Of a stretch of 64,000 nt of DNA, positions 45,799 through 55,289 are shown one piece after another. The stretch comes from Desmonostoc vinosum HA7617-LM4 (lineage in GTDB: Bacteria > Cyanobacteriota > Cyanobacteriia > Cyanobacteriales > Nostocaceae), in the NCBI GenBank assembly GCA_019359515.1, contig JAHHHC010000015.1, positions 62,001 to 126,000 of the forward strand, given 5' to 3'. Position 1 is the stretch's first letter; the number at the start of each line of letters is the position of its first letter. The notes under the pieces are model-generated. The model saw only the letters and a program-made list of their open reading frames with translations. It was not told where the DNA came from and did not search any database. The position numbers were made by a program, and so were the translations under genes.

Positions 45799-45930
45799 GG
45801 GACTGGGGACTGGGGACTGGGGACTGGGGATTGGGGACTGGGGACTGGGGACTGGGGATTGGGGATTGGGGACTGGGGATTGGGGACTGGGGACTGGGGA
45901 TTGGGGACTGGGGACTGGGGATTGGGGAAT
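45799..45930. repeat. Heptamer array directly upstream of alaS
   Basis: About 19 units of GGGGACT/GGGGATT, ending roughly nine bases before the alaS start codon (which reads to the left). On the alaS coding strand the array is C-rich, as at 10719-10860. It would lie in the alaS leader, where a normal ribosome site would be expected. Confidence 0.92.
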
Positions 45931-46022
45931 TGGGAATGGAGAGTTTAAGTATTATTCTCCCTAATCTCCTGGTTGGTGAGCGGAGTCGAACCACATCCCC
46001 CTCATTCCCACTGCTTTTTTAA

Positions 46023-46436
46023 GACAGCTACCCACGGAGAAATCTTACAACCAAGACCTGAAAAAGTTTCTTACCCTACTCCCCACTCCCTACTCCCCAC
46101 TCCCTTTTTCAAAACAAGTTTATATATTTTTGCATTTTGTTTCATCTTGCTGCTATAAGACTTTGCCAGTTATTGAACGAGATCTAAAGATGCAGGTAGT
46201 TCAGACAAAAAGATACAAAAATTCTTTCCCAATCCCCAATCCCCAATCCCCAATCCCCAGTCCCCAATCCCCAATCCCCAGTCCCCAATCCCCAATCCCC
46301 AGTCCCCAATCCCCCACACCTAAGTTAGATAATATTCTTCCTAAAATACTTAACTTTGGTAGGATAAGCGATCGCCAACTAGTGGATAATACTAATTATT
46401 AAGAAAACATTTAAAATAATCGTACTGAGGTAAAAA
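46023..46436. repeat. Intergenic region with two C-rich short-repeat arrays
   Basis: CTACTCCCCACTCCC units occur near 46076-46106, and the heptamer array CCCCAAT/CCCCAGT at about 46228-46315. The C-rich strand is the one read for the gene at 46437, about 120 bases downstream. No gene was found in the region. Confidence 0.8.
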
Positions 46437-46640
46437 ATGTCATTAAAACTACATGTAGCAAATATTACTTGCCAAGATTGTGCAGGCAAAATTGCGGACT
46501 CAATTCATGTTATGGAACCTGATGCCATGGTGGATGTTGATGTGAATGCCAAGACTGTTACCGTAGAATCCGCAGCATCTGAAGAATCAATCAAACAAGT
46601 AATTGTTGCTGCTGGTTACACTATTGAAGGTTATCAATGA
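46437..46640 (+). CDS. Small heavy-metal-associated (HMA) domain protein, copper-chaperone-like
   Basis: A 67-residue single-domain protein of the HMA fold: LHVANITCQDCAGKIADSIH with the metal-binding CxxC (CQDC) at residues 12-15, then VDVDVNAKTVTVE and a C-terminal AAGYTIEGY. Stand-alone proteins of this type (Atx1/CopZ/MerP-like) bind Cu(I) or other soft metals and pass them to transporters. No P-type ATPase is in the window. The usual MxCxxC is TCQDC here, so metal preference is not assigned. Confidence 0.9.
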   Translation: MSLKLHVANITCQDCAGKIADSIHVMEPDAMVDVDVNAKTVTVESAASEESIKQVIVAAGYTIEGYQ

Positions 46641-47419
46641 GAATTTAACTTTTGTCAATAGCGAGACTAATTCCTAAAGTTTAATAGTATTAAAGGACTT
46701 GCGATTAATCATAACATTTGATTATTGCAAGACTTTTTCATAAAAAAATCAAAGTTGAGAATATTTTTGTTAGCGATGAAGATTATCTCGATTTCGACTG
46801 CTAATCGTTGGTTAATTAAATATACTGATTTACACTTTTGGATAAGTCTAAATATAAGTATTTTAATCATTAACTACGCACGAAAGGATAAGGTGATTTC
46901 GGTTTTTACGGGGACATAAAAAACTTAGTAGGTTTTTCATGCTCTCAAATAAGTAAAAACCTGGATTTTTTGATTAATGCAAATTGTCAATTCTTTTTTA
47001 TTAATCCTGTTGAATAATTTTCTATCGGGAAATACAGCAATACTTTTTATCGAAAATAACAATCTTCAGTATTTATACTGTTTCAAAAAAAGCCTAAAAA
47101 ATAGAAATTGAATGTCAGAAGTTAAAAAGATGACGATTGTAGTTAAAGTCTTAAGAGGAGATTAAAATTCGATATTTATTGTAAGTTCAGGGTTAAAACA
47201 ATTAAATGCAAGAAGCATACACAAAATAAAAACATTGATATATTTAGCATTTAGGAATGAGTTGTGATCATATTTACTATTACATAACAGTGAAAATACA
47301 TAATAATATCTAAAAAAGCTTAAAAGCTAAGCAATAAAGGGCTTTTAAGTATCAAGATTTAGTTTTTTGAAGCGTTACTATGTTTATCCCCTCGATAAAA
47401 TAGGGTAGAAAGTAAAGCA
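46641..47419. other. AT-rich intergenic region, no gene recognised
   Basis: About 780 bases of AT-rich DNA. A 64-codon frame at 46725-46919 has no family resemblance and no ribosome site, so it was not called. It probably holds the promoter of the cyclase at 47420; the TTTATCCCCTCGATAAAATA stretch near 47382 is a small imperfect palindrome. Confidence 0.4.
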
Positions 47420-48445
47420 ATGAATATTTCTATTCTGGTTTTTGGAAGTAATAACTTTCTCGCCACACTTCCAGATCAGATCCGCGATGCAACAACTTTT
47501 AGTGTAGAAGTTATTACCAATATCAATCAGGCAGTTTCGCGTATTCAAATGATGCCACCCGATGTCATACTCATCCAGGCTAGTATGGATAGCAGTATGG
47601 AATTATGTTGTTGGTTGAAAGACCAAACAAAATTATCGTGGATATACTGTATTCTGTTTGAAGATCGTTTTCAGCAACTCAGCCAGAAAAGGAAGTATGG
47701 CTCGCAAAGGGAGTTAGAAATGACTGCTGCTGCACTAAAGCAAGGAGCTGATGCCTATATTTGGCAGTTGAGTGAAGAGAAAACAGACCATACATTAGCA
47801 GAATTAACAGCAAACCATCGTTTAATATTAGCTCAATTGACAGTTGGTTTACGGAAAGCACAAAAGTATCGCGATCTGATTCGTACAAATGATTTGTTAT
47901 CAGCGATCGCTTTGGCTGATTCGTTAACAGAATTAAATAATCGCCGTGCTTTAGAGTGGGATTTACCTAGACAAATCAAAAAAGCTAGGGTTCAGGGAAA
48001 TCCCCTAAGTTTGATTATTTTGGATGTAGACTATTTCAAGAAAGTTAACGATACTTACGGGCATTTAGTTGGCGATCGCCTCTTGCAATTATTATGTACT
48101 CGGCTGCGGCACAACTTGCGTTATCAAGACACTGCATTTCGTTATGGTGGTGAGGAGTTTGTAGTTCTTCTCAGTAATACTACTAGTAAAGAGGCATTAA
48201 TTGTAGCCAATCGTCTCAATCGCATAGTCAGTGAACAGCCATTTGCCATCAATAATAAACTAGCTATTCACATCACGATTAGTCTAGGTACAGCTTGTCT
48301 AGCTACAGAGGATGACGAACAAGGAAAAAGCTTGTTGCATCGTGCCGATCAGTGCTTGTTACAAGCTAAAGCTGCTGGACGTAATCGGGTTATTGGTTGC
48401 GAATACTCATCTTACGTACCACATCTAAAAGCTGTTTCATCGTGA
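47420..48445 (+). CDS. GGDEF diguanylate cyclase with receiver-like N-terminal domain
   Basis: A 341-residue protein. Residues 1-150 look like a response-regulator receiver, though with weak conservation: VFGSNN replaces the usual acidic start and the segment PPDVILIQASMDS replaces the phospho-acceptor region, so phosphorylation is doubtful. Residues about 170-325 form a complete GGDEF domain with DSLTELNNRRALEWDL, LIILDVDYFKKVNDTYGH and YGGEEFVVLL. RYQD lies exactly five residues before GGEEF, matching an inhibitory I-site (RxxD). It probably makes c-di-GMP from GTP under feedback control. It is a single gene ending at a strong hairpin. Confidence 0.9.
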   Translation: MNISILVFGSNNFLATLPDQIRDATTFSVEVITNINQAVSRIQMMPPDVILIQASMDSSMELCCWLKDQTKLSWIYCILFEDRFQQLSQKRKYGSQRELEMTAAALKQGADAYIWQLSEEKTDHTLAELTANHRLILAQLTVGLRKAQKYRDLIRTNDLLSAIALADSLTELNNRRALEWDLPRQIKKARVQGNPLSLIILDVDYFKKVNDTYGHLVGDRLLQLLCTRLRHNLRYQDTAFRYGGEEFVVLLSNTTSKEALIVANRLNRIVSEQPFAINNKLAIHITISLGTACLATEDDEQGKSLLHRADQCLLQAKAAGRNRVIGCEYSSYVPHLKAVSS

Positions 48446-48476
48446 TGTAGAGACGCGCTGTTGCAGCGTCTCTACA
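48446..48476. terminator. Hairpin between convergent genes (bidirectional terminator candidate)
   Basis: TGTAGAGACGC and GCGTCTCTACA form an 11-base perfect stem around a short loop, two bases before the cyclase stop region ends and touching the stop codon of the M41 gene. Similar GTAGAGACGCGC sequence occurs near 25809, so it may also be a dispersed repeat. Confidence 0.6.
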
Positions 48477-49176
48477 CAATTGCGTTTTGACAATCTGCTA
48501 CTGAGGCGCGTTGTCGCATCAAATTGACTAAGGCTTGGTAACTAGACCAATTTTCTTGCAAGAGGTTTTTTGCTTGGAGGGCATGAAACCGCAGTTTTTG
48601 CTGACAGACTGATTCAGAAAATCCTATATTTGTCAAGACCCCAATAAACTTATTTTTGTCATCTGCCCCACCTTCAGTATTATTAAAGACTAAAGTCTCA
48701 GCAGCAATCCCCGCCATCCAAACGGTGCAGTAGCGATCTAACATTTGAGCGCTGATTTTGCCTAACTCTAGCTGAGATGCTAACTCGTCATCATCAAAAG
48801 TCACACCACCTTGTCCAACTTGTCCTTGCTTCCAAGCTTCCCAGGCGCTGAGGGTGTAGCCTGTGATGGGAATTCCCAACAAAGAAGCAACAAGAAAATG
48901 TCCTGCTTCATGGTGAATAATGCGATCGCGGTGTTCCTTGGAAAAACCTGCAATCCAATCTAAAAATAGAATCCCTCCCCGACCTTGTAAGCTAAAACTA
49001 TCCAATGTCGCTAGGCCTAAGATAGTGAAGGTAGCCAGTGCTGGTACTGTTGGCGATAGATTAAATAATGGCCCCAGCAGTACCGACATCGTCATCAGAA
49101 AAATCGATATTGCAATCAAATTTAAAGTAGTTTGGCTCATATTGAGTTTTTTAAATGCAACTTCATCTTTCTTCAT
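48472..49176 (-). CDS. FtsH-like M41 zinc protease lacking the AAA ATPase domain
   Basis: A 234-residue membrane protein. Two hydrophobic segments (about 18-36 and 43-57) precede the zinc-protease motif RIIHHEAGHFLVASLLG (about 86-102), the HEXGH signature of the M41 (FtsH) family. DRYCTVWMAGIAAETLVF follows, where a Glu/Asp of the third ligand is expected, and GGADDKNKFIGVLTNIG. No Walker motifs are present and the usual AAA domain of more than 200 residues is absent. Related AAA-less proteins are known in cyanobacteria and plastids with unclear roles. It may be an ATP-independent membrane protease. Start at the first ATG. Confidence 0.82.
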   Translation of the reverse strand: MKKDEVAFKKLNMSQTTLNLIAISIFLMTMSVLLGPLFNLSPTVPALATFTILGLATLDSFSLQGRGGILFLDWIAGFSKEHRDRIIHHEAGHFLVASLLGIPITGYTLSAWEAWKQGQVGQGGVTFDDDELASQLELGKISAQMLDRYCTVWMAGIAAETLVFNNTEGGADDKNKFIGVLTNIGFSESVCQQKLRFHALQAKNLLQENWSSYQALVNLMRQRASVADCQNAIV

Positions 49177-49229
49177 TATGATGCGAACCGAGAGTATTAA
49201 AGCTTTTAAAACTTACACACAAGTCATCT

Positions 49230-49895
49230 ATGACAACTCAAACACTGGGACTAGAGCAAAACTTATATCAATACCTCCTCTCAGTGTCTTTACGAGAGTT
49301 GGAAATTCTCGCTCAACTCAGACAAGAAACAGCTCAGCATCCACTAGGTAGAATGCAGATTGCTCCCGAACAAGGACAATTTTTGGCGTTGTTGGTGCAG
49401 TTATTAAAAGCAAAGAAAACTTTAGAATTAGGAGTATTTACAGGCTATAGCTCCTTAGCGGTAGCGTTAGCGTTACCAAAAGAGGGTAAAGTGGTAGCTT
49501 GTGATGTTAATGAAGAGTTTAGTGCAATCGCTCGTCGTTATTGGCAGCAAGCAGGAGTAGCGGATAAAATTCATCTGCATATTGCCCCAGCAATGGAAAC
49601 TTTAGAGCAGTTACTAGCAGCAAAACAAGCAGAGAGTTTTGATTTTGTCTTTATTGATGCCGATAAAAGCAACTATGATGCTTATTATGAGCGATCGCTG
49701 CAACTGGTACGTCCGGGAGGACTAATTGCGATCGATAATGTCCTGTGGTCAGGAAGAGTTGCAAATCCTCAAATACAGGACAATCGAACCAACAAAATTC
49801 GCGCCTTCAATCACAAACTGCATCAAGATGAGCGAGTTACTCTCAGCCTCGTACCTATTGCAGATGGTTTAACCCTTGCTTGGAAGCGTCCCTAG
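49230..49895 (+). CDS. SAM-dependent O-methyltransferase (caffeoyl-CoA-type, family 3)
   Basis: A 221-residue class I methyltransferase. LELGVFTGYSSLAVALALP (about 65-83) is the SAM-binding glycine loop with the following strand, VVACDVNEEFSAIARRYW places the acidic residue that binds ribose, and FDFVFIDADKSNYDAYYE carries metal-site Asp residues. GGLIAIDNVLWSGRV contains the conserved DN. The set matches bacterial relatives of plant caffeoyl-CoA O-methyltransferase that methylate catechol-type hydroxyls in a metal-dependent way. The natural substrate is unknown. The gene is divergent from the M41 protease, with a gap of 53 bases. Confidence 0.9.
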   Translation: MTTQTLGLEQNLYQYLLSVSLRELEILAQLRQETAQHPLGRMQIAPEQGQFLALLVQLLKAKKTLELGVFTGYSSLAVALALPKEGKVVACDVNEEFSAIARRYWQQAGVADKIHLHIAPAMETLEQLLAAKQAESFDFVFIDADKSNYDAYYERSLQLVRPGGLIAIDNVLWSGRVANPQIQDNRTNKIRAFNHKLHQDERVTLSLVPIADGLTLAWKRP

Positions 49896-49916
49896 TAGTT
49901 AAATAATTCGTATTAT

Positions 49917-50831
49917 TTAAAAACGTGGGTTCCCTGTTAAGCGTTCTTTGTGAAGAATTCGCCACTTTTCTTGCTGACGCGCTCTTTTCTCTTCAGTCAA
50001 ACTATCAAAACAGTAGGGACAGGAAATACCTTCTTCGTACTTGTCAGAAGCTTTATCTGCTTCAGAAATTGGTCGTCCACAGCTGGAGCATAACTCATAA
50101 CTCCCCGCTTCCAACCCATGACTAACAGCTACCCGTTCATCAAAAACAAAACATTCTCCTTGCCACAAACTCTCATCCGCCGGGACTTCCTCTAAATACT
50201 TGAGAATGCCACCTTTGAGATGATAAACTTCAGCAAACCCTTGAGCAAGCATCAAAGATGAAGCTTTTTCACAGCGAATACCGCCAGTACAAAATAGAGC
50301 AACTTTTTTGTGTTTACTAGGGTCGAGATGGTGACGAACATATTCAGGAAATTCTCGAAATGAGTTCGTTTGCGGATTCTCTGCTCCTTTGAAAGTACCA
50401 ATATTTACTTCATAGTCGTTGCGAGTGTCAATTACAGTAACTTCGGGATCACAAATCAAATCATTCCATTCTTGAGGACTGACATAAGTACCAACTTGCT
50501 CGTTGGGGTCAATTTCCGGTAATCCCAGAGTGACGATTTCTGTCTTTAACCGCACCTTCATCCGCTCAAATGGCAGTACATCAGTATAAGACTCTTTGTA
50601 TTCCAAGTCTACCAAACGAGGATCGGCACGCACAAAGATAATAACAGAATCAATTGCTTGACGCGAACCTGCAATTGTGCCATTTATACCTTCGGCAGCC
50701 AGCAAAATTGTTCCCTTGATACCCTGTTCTTGGCAGTATGCTAACAAAGGATCTCGTATCTGACTAAAATCAGGTAGCTTGACGAATTTATATAGTGCAG
50801 CAACAACATATTGGGTGTTTTTTGGCTTCAT
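49917..50831 (-). CDS. trhO: tRNA uridine-34 hydroxylase TrhO (rhodanese family, YceA type)
   Basis: About 304 residues from ATG 50831. An N-terminal acylphosphatase-like part ([29 protein letters not shown]) precedes the rhodanese domain, with [20 protein letters not shown] and the active-site Cys in [14 protein letters not shown]. The C-terminal part has a zinc-type Cys cluster ([21 protein letters not shown]). Known members hydroxylate the wobble uridine in certain tRNAs. It sits upstream of a tRNA gene, but on the opposite strand. The frame extends to TTG 50843; ATG is preferred. Confidence 0.92.
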   Translation of the reverse strand: MKPKNTQYVVAALYKFVKLPDFSQIRDPLLAYCQEQGIKGTILLAAEGINGTIAGSRQAIDSVIIFVRADPRLVDLEYKESYTDVLPFERMKVRLKTEIVTLGLPEIDPNEQVGTYVSPQEWNDLICDPEVTVIDTRNDYEVNIGTFKGAENPQTNSFREFPEYVRHHLDPSKHKKVALFCTGGIRCEKASSLMLAQGFAEVYHLKGGILKYLEEVPADESLWQGECFVFDERVAVSHGLEAGSYELCSSCGRPISEADKASDKYEEGISCPYCFDSLTEEKRARQQEKWRILHKERLTGNPRF

Positions 50832-50903
50832 ACCCTTTTGCAATGGAACAATCTAAGTTAGAATAGCTACAGCAATTAGAATTATCTGCTTTTTTCATTT
50901 TAC

Positions 50904-50976
50904 GGGGGTTTAGCTCAGTTGGTAGAGCGCCTGCTTTGCAAGCAGGATGTCAGCGGTTCGAGTCCGCTAACCTCCA
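50904..50976 (+). tRNA. tRNA-Ala (anticodon TGC)
   Basis: A 73-base cloverleaf. The acceptor stem GGGGGTT pairs with AACCTCC (one G-U), the D-arm has GCTCAGTTGGTAGAGC, and the anticodon arm CCTGC-TTTGCAA-GCAGG holds anticodon TGC. The T-arm AGCGG-TTCGAGT-CCGCT is standard, with discriminator A. CCA is not encoded. No intron. Confidence 0.97.
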
Positions 50977-51438
50977 CTTCTGGGCTTTCACATAAATTAA
51001 TATCCCATCTTCAAGCAGGGGGAGAAATAACAAAAACTCATTCCCAGTCCCCAGCGATGCACTGAGCTTGCCGAAGTGCCCCCATTCCCAATTCCCCATC
51101 TTAATCGTGATTTAAATAACCGAAAACTGCTGTATCTGGCATTCCCAAAATTTTTTATCAGCTACTCGTATTTTGTATAAATTTATAGTATTCTAGTTAG
51201 TCCATGTAATTTTTCCCACATTTCTAGACTAACTAAAAGTTTTTTACGGATCTTAACAGAGATACTTGAAAAGCTATGTTAGTTTCTTTTTTCCGAAGAA
51301 AGAATTCAGCAAAATAATTAGTTGTAGGTCAGTCCTCTACTAATCAATTCTGACTCCTTGATTCTGAATTCTTAAATAATTTTCAGAGCCTTGTTTTTCT
51401 GTCAACATACAAAATCTCAAAATTTCATTTCAATACAT
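50977..51438. other. Leader region with short repeat fragment
   Basis: Contains a heptamer-like and GCACTGAGCTTGCCGAAGTG dispersed-repeat fragment near 51030-51100, then AT-rich DNA leading to the small gene at 51439. No other gene or RNA was recognised. Confidence 0.4.
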
Positions 51439-51699
51439 ATGCAGTTAATTAAGAAATCCCAAAAGCCCATCCTTAAGAAGGCAGAGACAGCAGAGGAACT
51501 GAAAGAGGAAAATTTTCTAATTGATCCTTTTGATGATCAAGAACCAAGTGTAGAGCAAACGCAAACGCCGTATCTAGAAAATGATGAATTCTACTACTCC
51601 CCAGTTCGAGATAATCCTGTAGTACAATCTGTTGGCAACTCTGGCTGGCAAGTTTCTGATATTTGGCGGGATATCAGAGTGGATAGTTTCTGTGATTGA
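51439..51699 (+). CDS. Small acidic hypothetical protein (86 aa)
   Basis: ATG 51439 is preferred to a frame start at 51391. The protein starts basic (MQLIKKSQKPILKK), becomes strongly acidic in the middle (EELKEENFLIDPFDDQEPS) and ends with SGWQVSDIWRDIRVDSFCD. It is probably soluble and partly disordered, with no membrane segment or family match. Upstream about 450 bases of leader may hold its own promoter. Function unknown. Confidence 0.55.
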   Translation: MQLIKKSQKPILKKAETAEELKEENFLIDPFDDQEPSVEQTQTPYLENDEFYYSPVRDNPVVQSVGNSGWQVSDIWRDIRVDSFCD

Positions 51700-51954
51700 C
51701 TAGGCTTTTAAGATTTCCCAAGGTAAGTAAAAACCTAACCTGTTGTGGGTAATTAATTTTACTTAGCAAGAAGACGCAGAGACGCGGGGAAGGGGAGACG
51801 CGGAGCGCGACCCTTCTCAAGGTCGAAGCACTGGTCAAAAGCCTCCGAATGCGAGTCGTGGAGGCAAAAAATGTTTTCCTTGCTTGAATCCCCTAGCTTT
51901 AGTTATGGGGACTCTCCGCGTCTCCGCGTCCTCATCAATTCCTGTTCCCTATTT
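51700..51954. repeat. Intergenic spacer with GACGCGG-type repeat
   Basis: A run AGACGCAGAGACGCGGGG (51773 area) and the matching CTCCGCGTCTCCGCGTC (51912 area) form long-distance complementary segments around a dispersed-repeat fragment. No gene. Confidence 0.55.
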
Positions 51955-53040
51955 CTACATAGCAGAAGCGATCGCAAGTTCCGCATGTTGTACTAATGTA
52001 CCTTGATCAAGCATATAAATATCATATTGTGGTGTCAGAGCCAGTAGTTTCTCAATTCTTTCTCTGGCTGCTTCGACTATCAACTCATCAAGAGTACCGT
52101 GACTAAGAGAATTGGCGAAATCTTCGGCAATTTTGTAAGTTCGTTCAATCGATGATGAGTTGATATTGCGTGAGATGATAAACAAATCACAACCAGCCTG
52201 AAATGCTTTTGCTACAGTTCCACTCTTGACAAACATATCTGAGATCGCTTTCATATCCAAATCGTCAGAAACCACCACTCCTGCAAAGCCAAGTTCTTCT
52301 CTGAGTATCTTCTTGAGGATAGCTTGCGAGATAGTCGCTGGCACATCAGGATCTATTTTGGGAAACAGAATATGAGCTGTCATAATCAAAGGGATTTGTG
52401 CCGCAATTAAGGCTTTAAAAGGTATTAGTTCTCGATTTCGTAGTTCTTCTGGGGTCAAATTGAGGATTGGTAGTTCAATGTGAGAGTCTTTGCTAGTGTC
52501 TCCATGTCCAGGGAAATGCTTAGCACATCCCAAAATTCCCGACTCCTGAAGTCCTTGATAGTATTCACAAGCACCTTGAGTAGCTGTTTCCACCGTTTTG
52601 CCGAAAGCACGAGGCCCGATAATGGGATTTTGAGGGTTAGAATAAATATCTGCCGTAGGTGCCCAAGATAAGTTAATTCCCAATGATTTCAATTCTGTGG
52701 CTGTAGCTTTTGCTACCTCATACGCGTGCGATCGCAAAAGCAAAGCATAAGGAAATCGAGTAATTGGTAGTGGTGTGCGAAGTACACGCCCTCCTTCATG
52801 GTCGAGGGTGACAAACATTGAGTCACGTTCAGTGTACTGGCGTATCTGGTCATTTAGCTGCTTGAAGTTTTCTAACCAAACCTCATAGGGAGTACCATCA
52901 AGAAAATTCTTGGCAAAAAATATCACCCCAATCGGTTTTAATTCACTTAAAGCGCGTTTATCTTCATCACTTAGTGTAGTTCCAGATACGCCAAAAACTA
53001 AGTGATTTCCGAACTGCTTCAACTCCCACAATCCTGACAT
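51955..53040 (-). CDS. nagZ: Glycoside hydrolase family 3, beta-N-acetylhexosaminidase (NagZ-like)
   Basis: A 361-residue single-domain GH3 protein. The barrel carries VTLDHEGGRVLRTPLP (about 78-93), NLSWAPTADIYSNPQNPIIG, the NagZ signature KHFPGHGDTSKDSH, whose His/Asp pair acts in catalysis, and VVVSDDLDMKAI with the nucleophile Asp (about 255). There is no signal peptide, so it is cytoplasmic, as for enzymes that split GlcNAc from anhydro-muropeptides in peptidoglycan recycling. The C-terminus ends soon after the barrel, again typical for NagZ. An exact substrate cannot be derived from sequence alone. Confidence 0.9.
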   Translation of the reverse strand: MSGLWELKQFGNHLVFGVSGTTLSDEDKRALSELKPIGVIFFAKNFLDGTPYEVWLENFKQLNDQIRQYTERDSMFVTLDHEGGRVLRTPLPITRFPYALLLRSHAYEVAKATATELKSLGINLSWAPTADIYSNPQNPIIGPRAFGKTVETATQGACEYYQGLQESGILGCAKHFPGHGDTSKDSHIELPILNLTPEELRNRELIPFKALIAAQIPLIMTAHILFPKIDPDVPATISQAILKKILREELGFAGVVVSDDLDMKAISDMFVKSGTVAKAFQAGCDLFIISRNINSSSIERTYKIAEDFANSLSHGTLDELIVEAARERIEKLLALTPQYDIYMLDQGTLVQHAELAIASAM

Positions 53041-53144
53041 AATGCTCTACCTATGCTTAGACAGCAAATAACCAAGAATATAAATCAAAAGTCAATGCAA
53101 TTAAATATACAAGTATTTCTAAAAATCCATTCCCCATGCCTCAT

Positions 53145-54041
53145 CTAATCAAGCAAAGGTAAAAATTGGCGAATTAATCCAATTGTTACCGCTGGCAATT
53201 CTAGCTGTGGCGTTAATCCTACATCTTCCAACTGTTGAAAAAATCGGATTGCTTGAGGATTCATTTCGGTAAGGCGGCGACCAATTTGCGGCCCGGTAAA
53301 TTCCGACTTGCGTCCCCAAATAATAGCAGTGGGAGTTATCAGTTGTTGAATGTAAAGAGATAAATCAAAACATAAATCGCCTCGAACAAAAGACAGCGCT
53401 GCATATTCAGCATTTGGCTGTTGAGCAGATTGTAGATAAGCGTCTACAATTTCTTGGTAAACTCGATTAGGCTGAGCGAATTGCCGTTGTTCTAAAAAGC
53501 TGCGAATACCCGCAACTGTTGCAACTCCGGTGCTATACAGCAAGCGATCAATAAAAGGCACACTGACCAATTGAGCGAAAAAGCTGCGGGAATAGTCTTC
53601 GCCAAAATCAGAAAGTCCAGCGGGAGTAGTCAAAATCAAAGACTTGAATAAATCTGGATGCTCAATCGCTACTCGAATTGTAAACGCTGCGGTGAGAGAA
53701 GATGCGATCGCTGTTACAGGCTCTGTACAAGTCTGCTCAAAAAACTCTCGAATCGTGATTAAATAGTCTTCGACTTTGTAATTTCGTGCTGGATGCTCAG
53801 ATCTACCCCAACCAAGCAAATCTGGTGCAATCACTCGGTATTCAGCAGCAAAGGCAGGATAAACTTTTGACCATTCATAGGCAGAAGACCCACCACCAAA
53901 ACCGTGCAAAAATACCAAAGTTTTTTGCTCATTTTTTGTCGTTAAATTTTGCTGCCAAGGTGAGCCAGCAGCAGTATAATACACCATCTTACCTAGCGAG
54001 GTAATTACAGAGTGTTGCTCAAATCCAAGCGGTTGAAACAT
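53145..54041 (-). CDS. Alpha/beta hydrolase of the cyanobacterial/plastid type
   Basis: A 298-residue hydrolase. LVFLHGFGGGSSAYEW (about 43-58) forms the oxyanion site and VIAPDLLGWGRSEHPA follows. The nucleophile elbow reads AIASSLTAAFTIRV, with A-S-S-L-T in place of GxSxG. A likely acid lies in AIIWGRKSEFTG, where Glu replaces the usual Asp. The C-terminal His is not evident (DVGLTPQLELPAVTIG). It may therefore be catalytically altered or use another residue. No signal peptide; the gene is single. The substrate is unknown. Confidence 0.78.
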   Translation of the reverse strand: MFQPLGFEQHSVITSLGKMVYYTAAGSPWQQNLTTKNEQKTLVFLHGFGGGSSAYEWSKVYPAFAAEYRVIAPDLLGWGRSEHPARNYKVEDYLITIREFFEQTCTEPVTAIASSLTAAFTIRVAIEHPDLFKSLILTTPAGLSDFGEDYSRSFFAQLVSVPFIDRLLYSTGVATVAGIRSFLEQRQFAQPNRVYQEIVDAYLQSAQQPNAEYAALSFVRGDLCFDLSLYIQQLITPTAIIWGRKSEFTGPQIGRRLTEMNPQAIRFFQQLEDVGLTPQLELPAVTIGLIRQFLPLLD

Positions 54042-54628
54042 AGGTGTTTTTTCTTTGTGTAAAAATTATTTGACATCAGTAACACAAGTTTCACCTAGAG
54101 TGTTGATCTTTGCAATTGATCAAACTTACGCAAGTGTCAAGAAATAGGGGAATGAGGATGTTAGTTGCTGACCAGTGGTCGCCAAGCAAACTTGCACTAC
54201 TGAACTTTTGACTTTTGACCCTTGATTCTTGGCTCAATATGTGGGCTAGGTACGTCAGTCCAGATTGAAAGTTTCCCTAATTGTTATTATCAGCCAACCA
54301 GTTACTTGTAAACTCTTTCCACTGTCAGATTAAGTATATGTAAACTCATTGGATTAGTTATAAAGATTTGGTGATTTTCTTTTGAGATTAAATCATAAAT
54401 TTACGTTGCAATTACTGTGTTACAAGCATTTTCCCTAGTAGCGACTATCACTAAATGTAGAGATAAGGTACCTTTTTTTATGATAATCTATCAGAAATAT
54501 CACGGTTAGTGTTAAGCATCAAAAATATTCAAAACGCCGGACTGGATAAGCTAAAAATTCCAGTTCTGTACGTAAAAAGAATAGCTTTTGATGTATTTAT
54601 TAATTTAAAAGTAGTTAATCTTTAGGTA
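54042..54628. other. Intergenic region, no gene recognised
   Basis: About 590 AT-rich bases between a minus-strand hydrolase and a plus-strand gene, so it should contain both promoters. GTACCTTTTTTTATGATAATC near 54468 could end an antisense transcript, but no defined element was supported. Confidence 0.35.
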
Positions 54629-55225
54629 ATGGTTAATCGGAGTGTCATGGTAAAGCAGGCTACTCTTAAAGTAGAGAAACTACCAACTATTGAAGACGCT
54701 CAATTTGCGCTTGACAACTGTTTACAAAATGATGTTGTAGCTGTCGCTGAGTGGGATCTAGTCAAGCCAACTGTTGAAGTTGTGGAGGCTGCCATACCCA
54801 CTATTTGTTTAAATTTAGAAGAATTGAAATGTTTTGAAGCAGTAGAGCGCCAATATGAGCATTATGGAGTCGTTTTTCACAATTGTTTAGCAATAGAACC
54901 ATCGAATCCAGCATTTCCTACCCACAAAGGATTGACAGTTCTGATGGGAGCGCCCAAGAGTGGGTTTTTAGAAGCCACCTTTGTGCGTCCTGTGAATTGC
55001 ATGAGTGCATTGGTAACAAGTTCGCAGCGTCTAGTCTTATCAGCCTACGATCGCGATCGCCGACTGCTTACCCAAGCTATACTACCAGGAGCTAACCTCG
55101 CCAATTCTGACTCGTCAATACCCCCCAATACATTATTATCTATCACAGCAAACGATATCCACAGCGTTACCTTCTGTGCTTTTGACGGTCAATTTACCCT
55201 TGGTGACTTTCGTTTCAGTTTTTGA
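54629..55225 (+). CDS. Conserved-looking hypothetical protein (198 aa), beta-rich C-terminal half
   Basis: The start is ATG 54629, or ATG 54647 with CGGAG just upstream. The N-terminal 60 residues are helical and charged. The rest reads as a beta-sandwich, with HYGVVFHNCLAIEPSNPAFP, LTVLMGAPKSGFLEATF and SVTFCAFDGQFTLGDFRF in strand-like alternation. The last segment resembles the VxxGTxF-like strands of carbohydrate-binding folds. There is no signal peptide or membrane segment. The family is not recognised. It is followed by a heptamer-repeat spacer and a convergent FtsE-like gene. Confidence 0.6.
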   Translation: MVNRSVMVKQATLKVEKLPTIEDAQFALDNCLQNDVVAVAEWDLVKPTVEVVEAAIPTICLNLEELKCFEAVERQYEHYGVVFHNCLAIEPSNPAFPTHKGLTVLMGAPKSGFLEATFVRPVNCMSALVTSSQRLVLSAYDRDRRLLTQAILPGANLANSDSSIPPNTLLSITANDIHSVTFCAFDGQFTLGDFRFSF

Positions 55226-55289
55226 ATAATTTCTTAATCTTCGTTGTTCTGGTAAAATTTATACATTAGACAATATTGTAATTAAACTT

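Noticed and set aside
45791-45994. N-terminal extension of alaS encoding SPIPSPQ-type repeats
   Set aside because: Same effect of the heptamer array; AlaRS proteins begin near MSSNPQ at ATG 45790.
46725-46919. 64-codon plus-strand frame
   Set aside because: No ribosome site, no family match, and a length easily produced by chance in AT-rich DNA.
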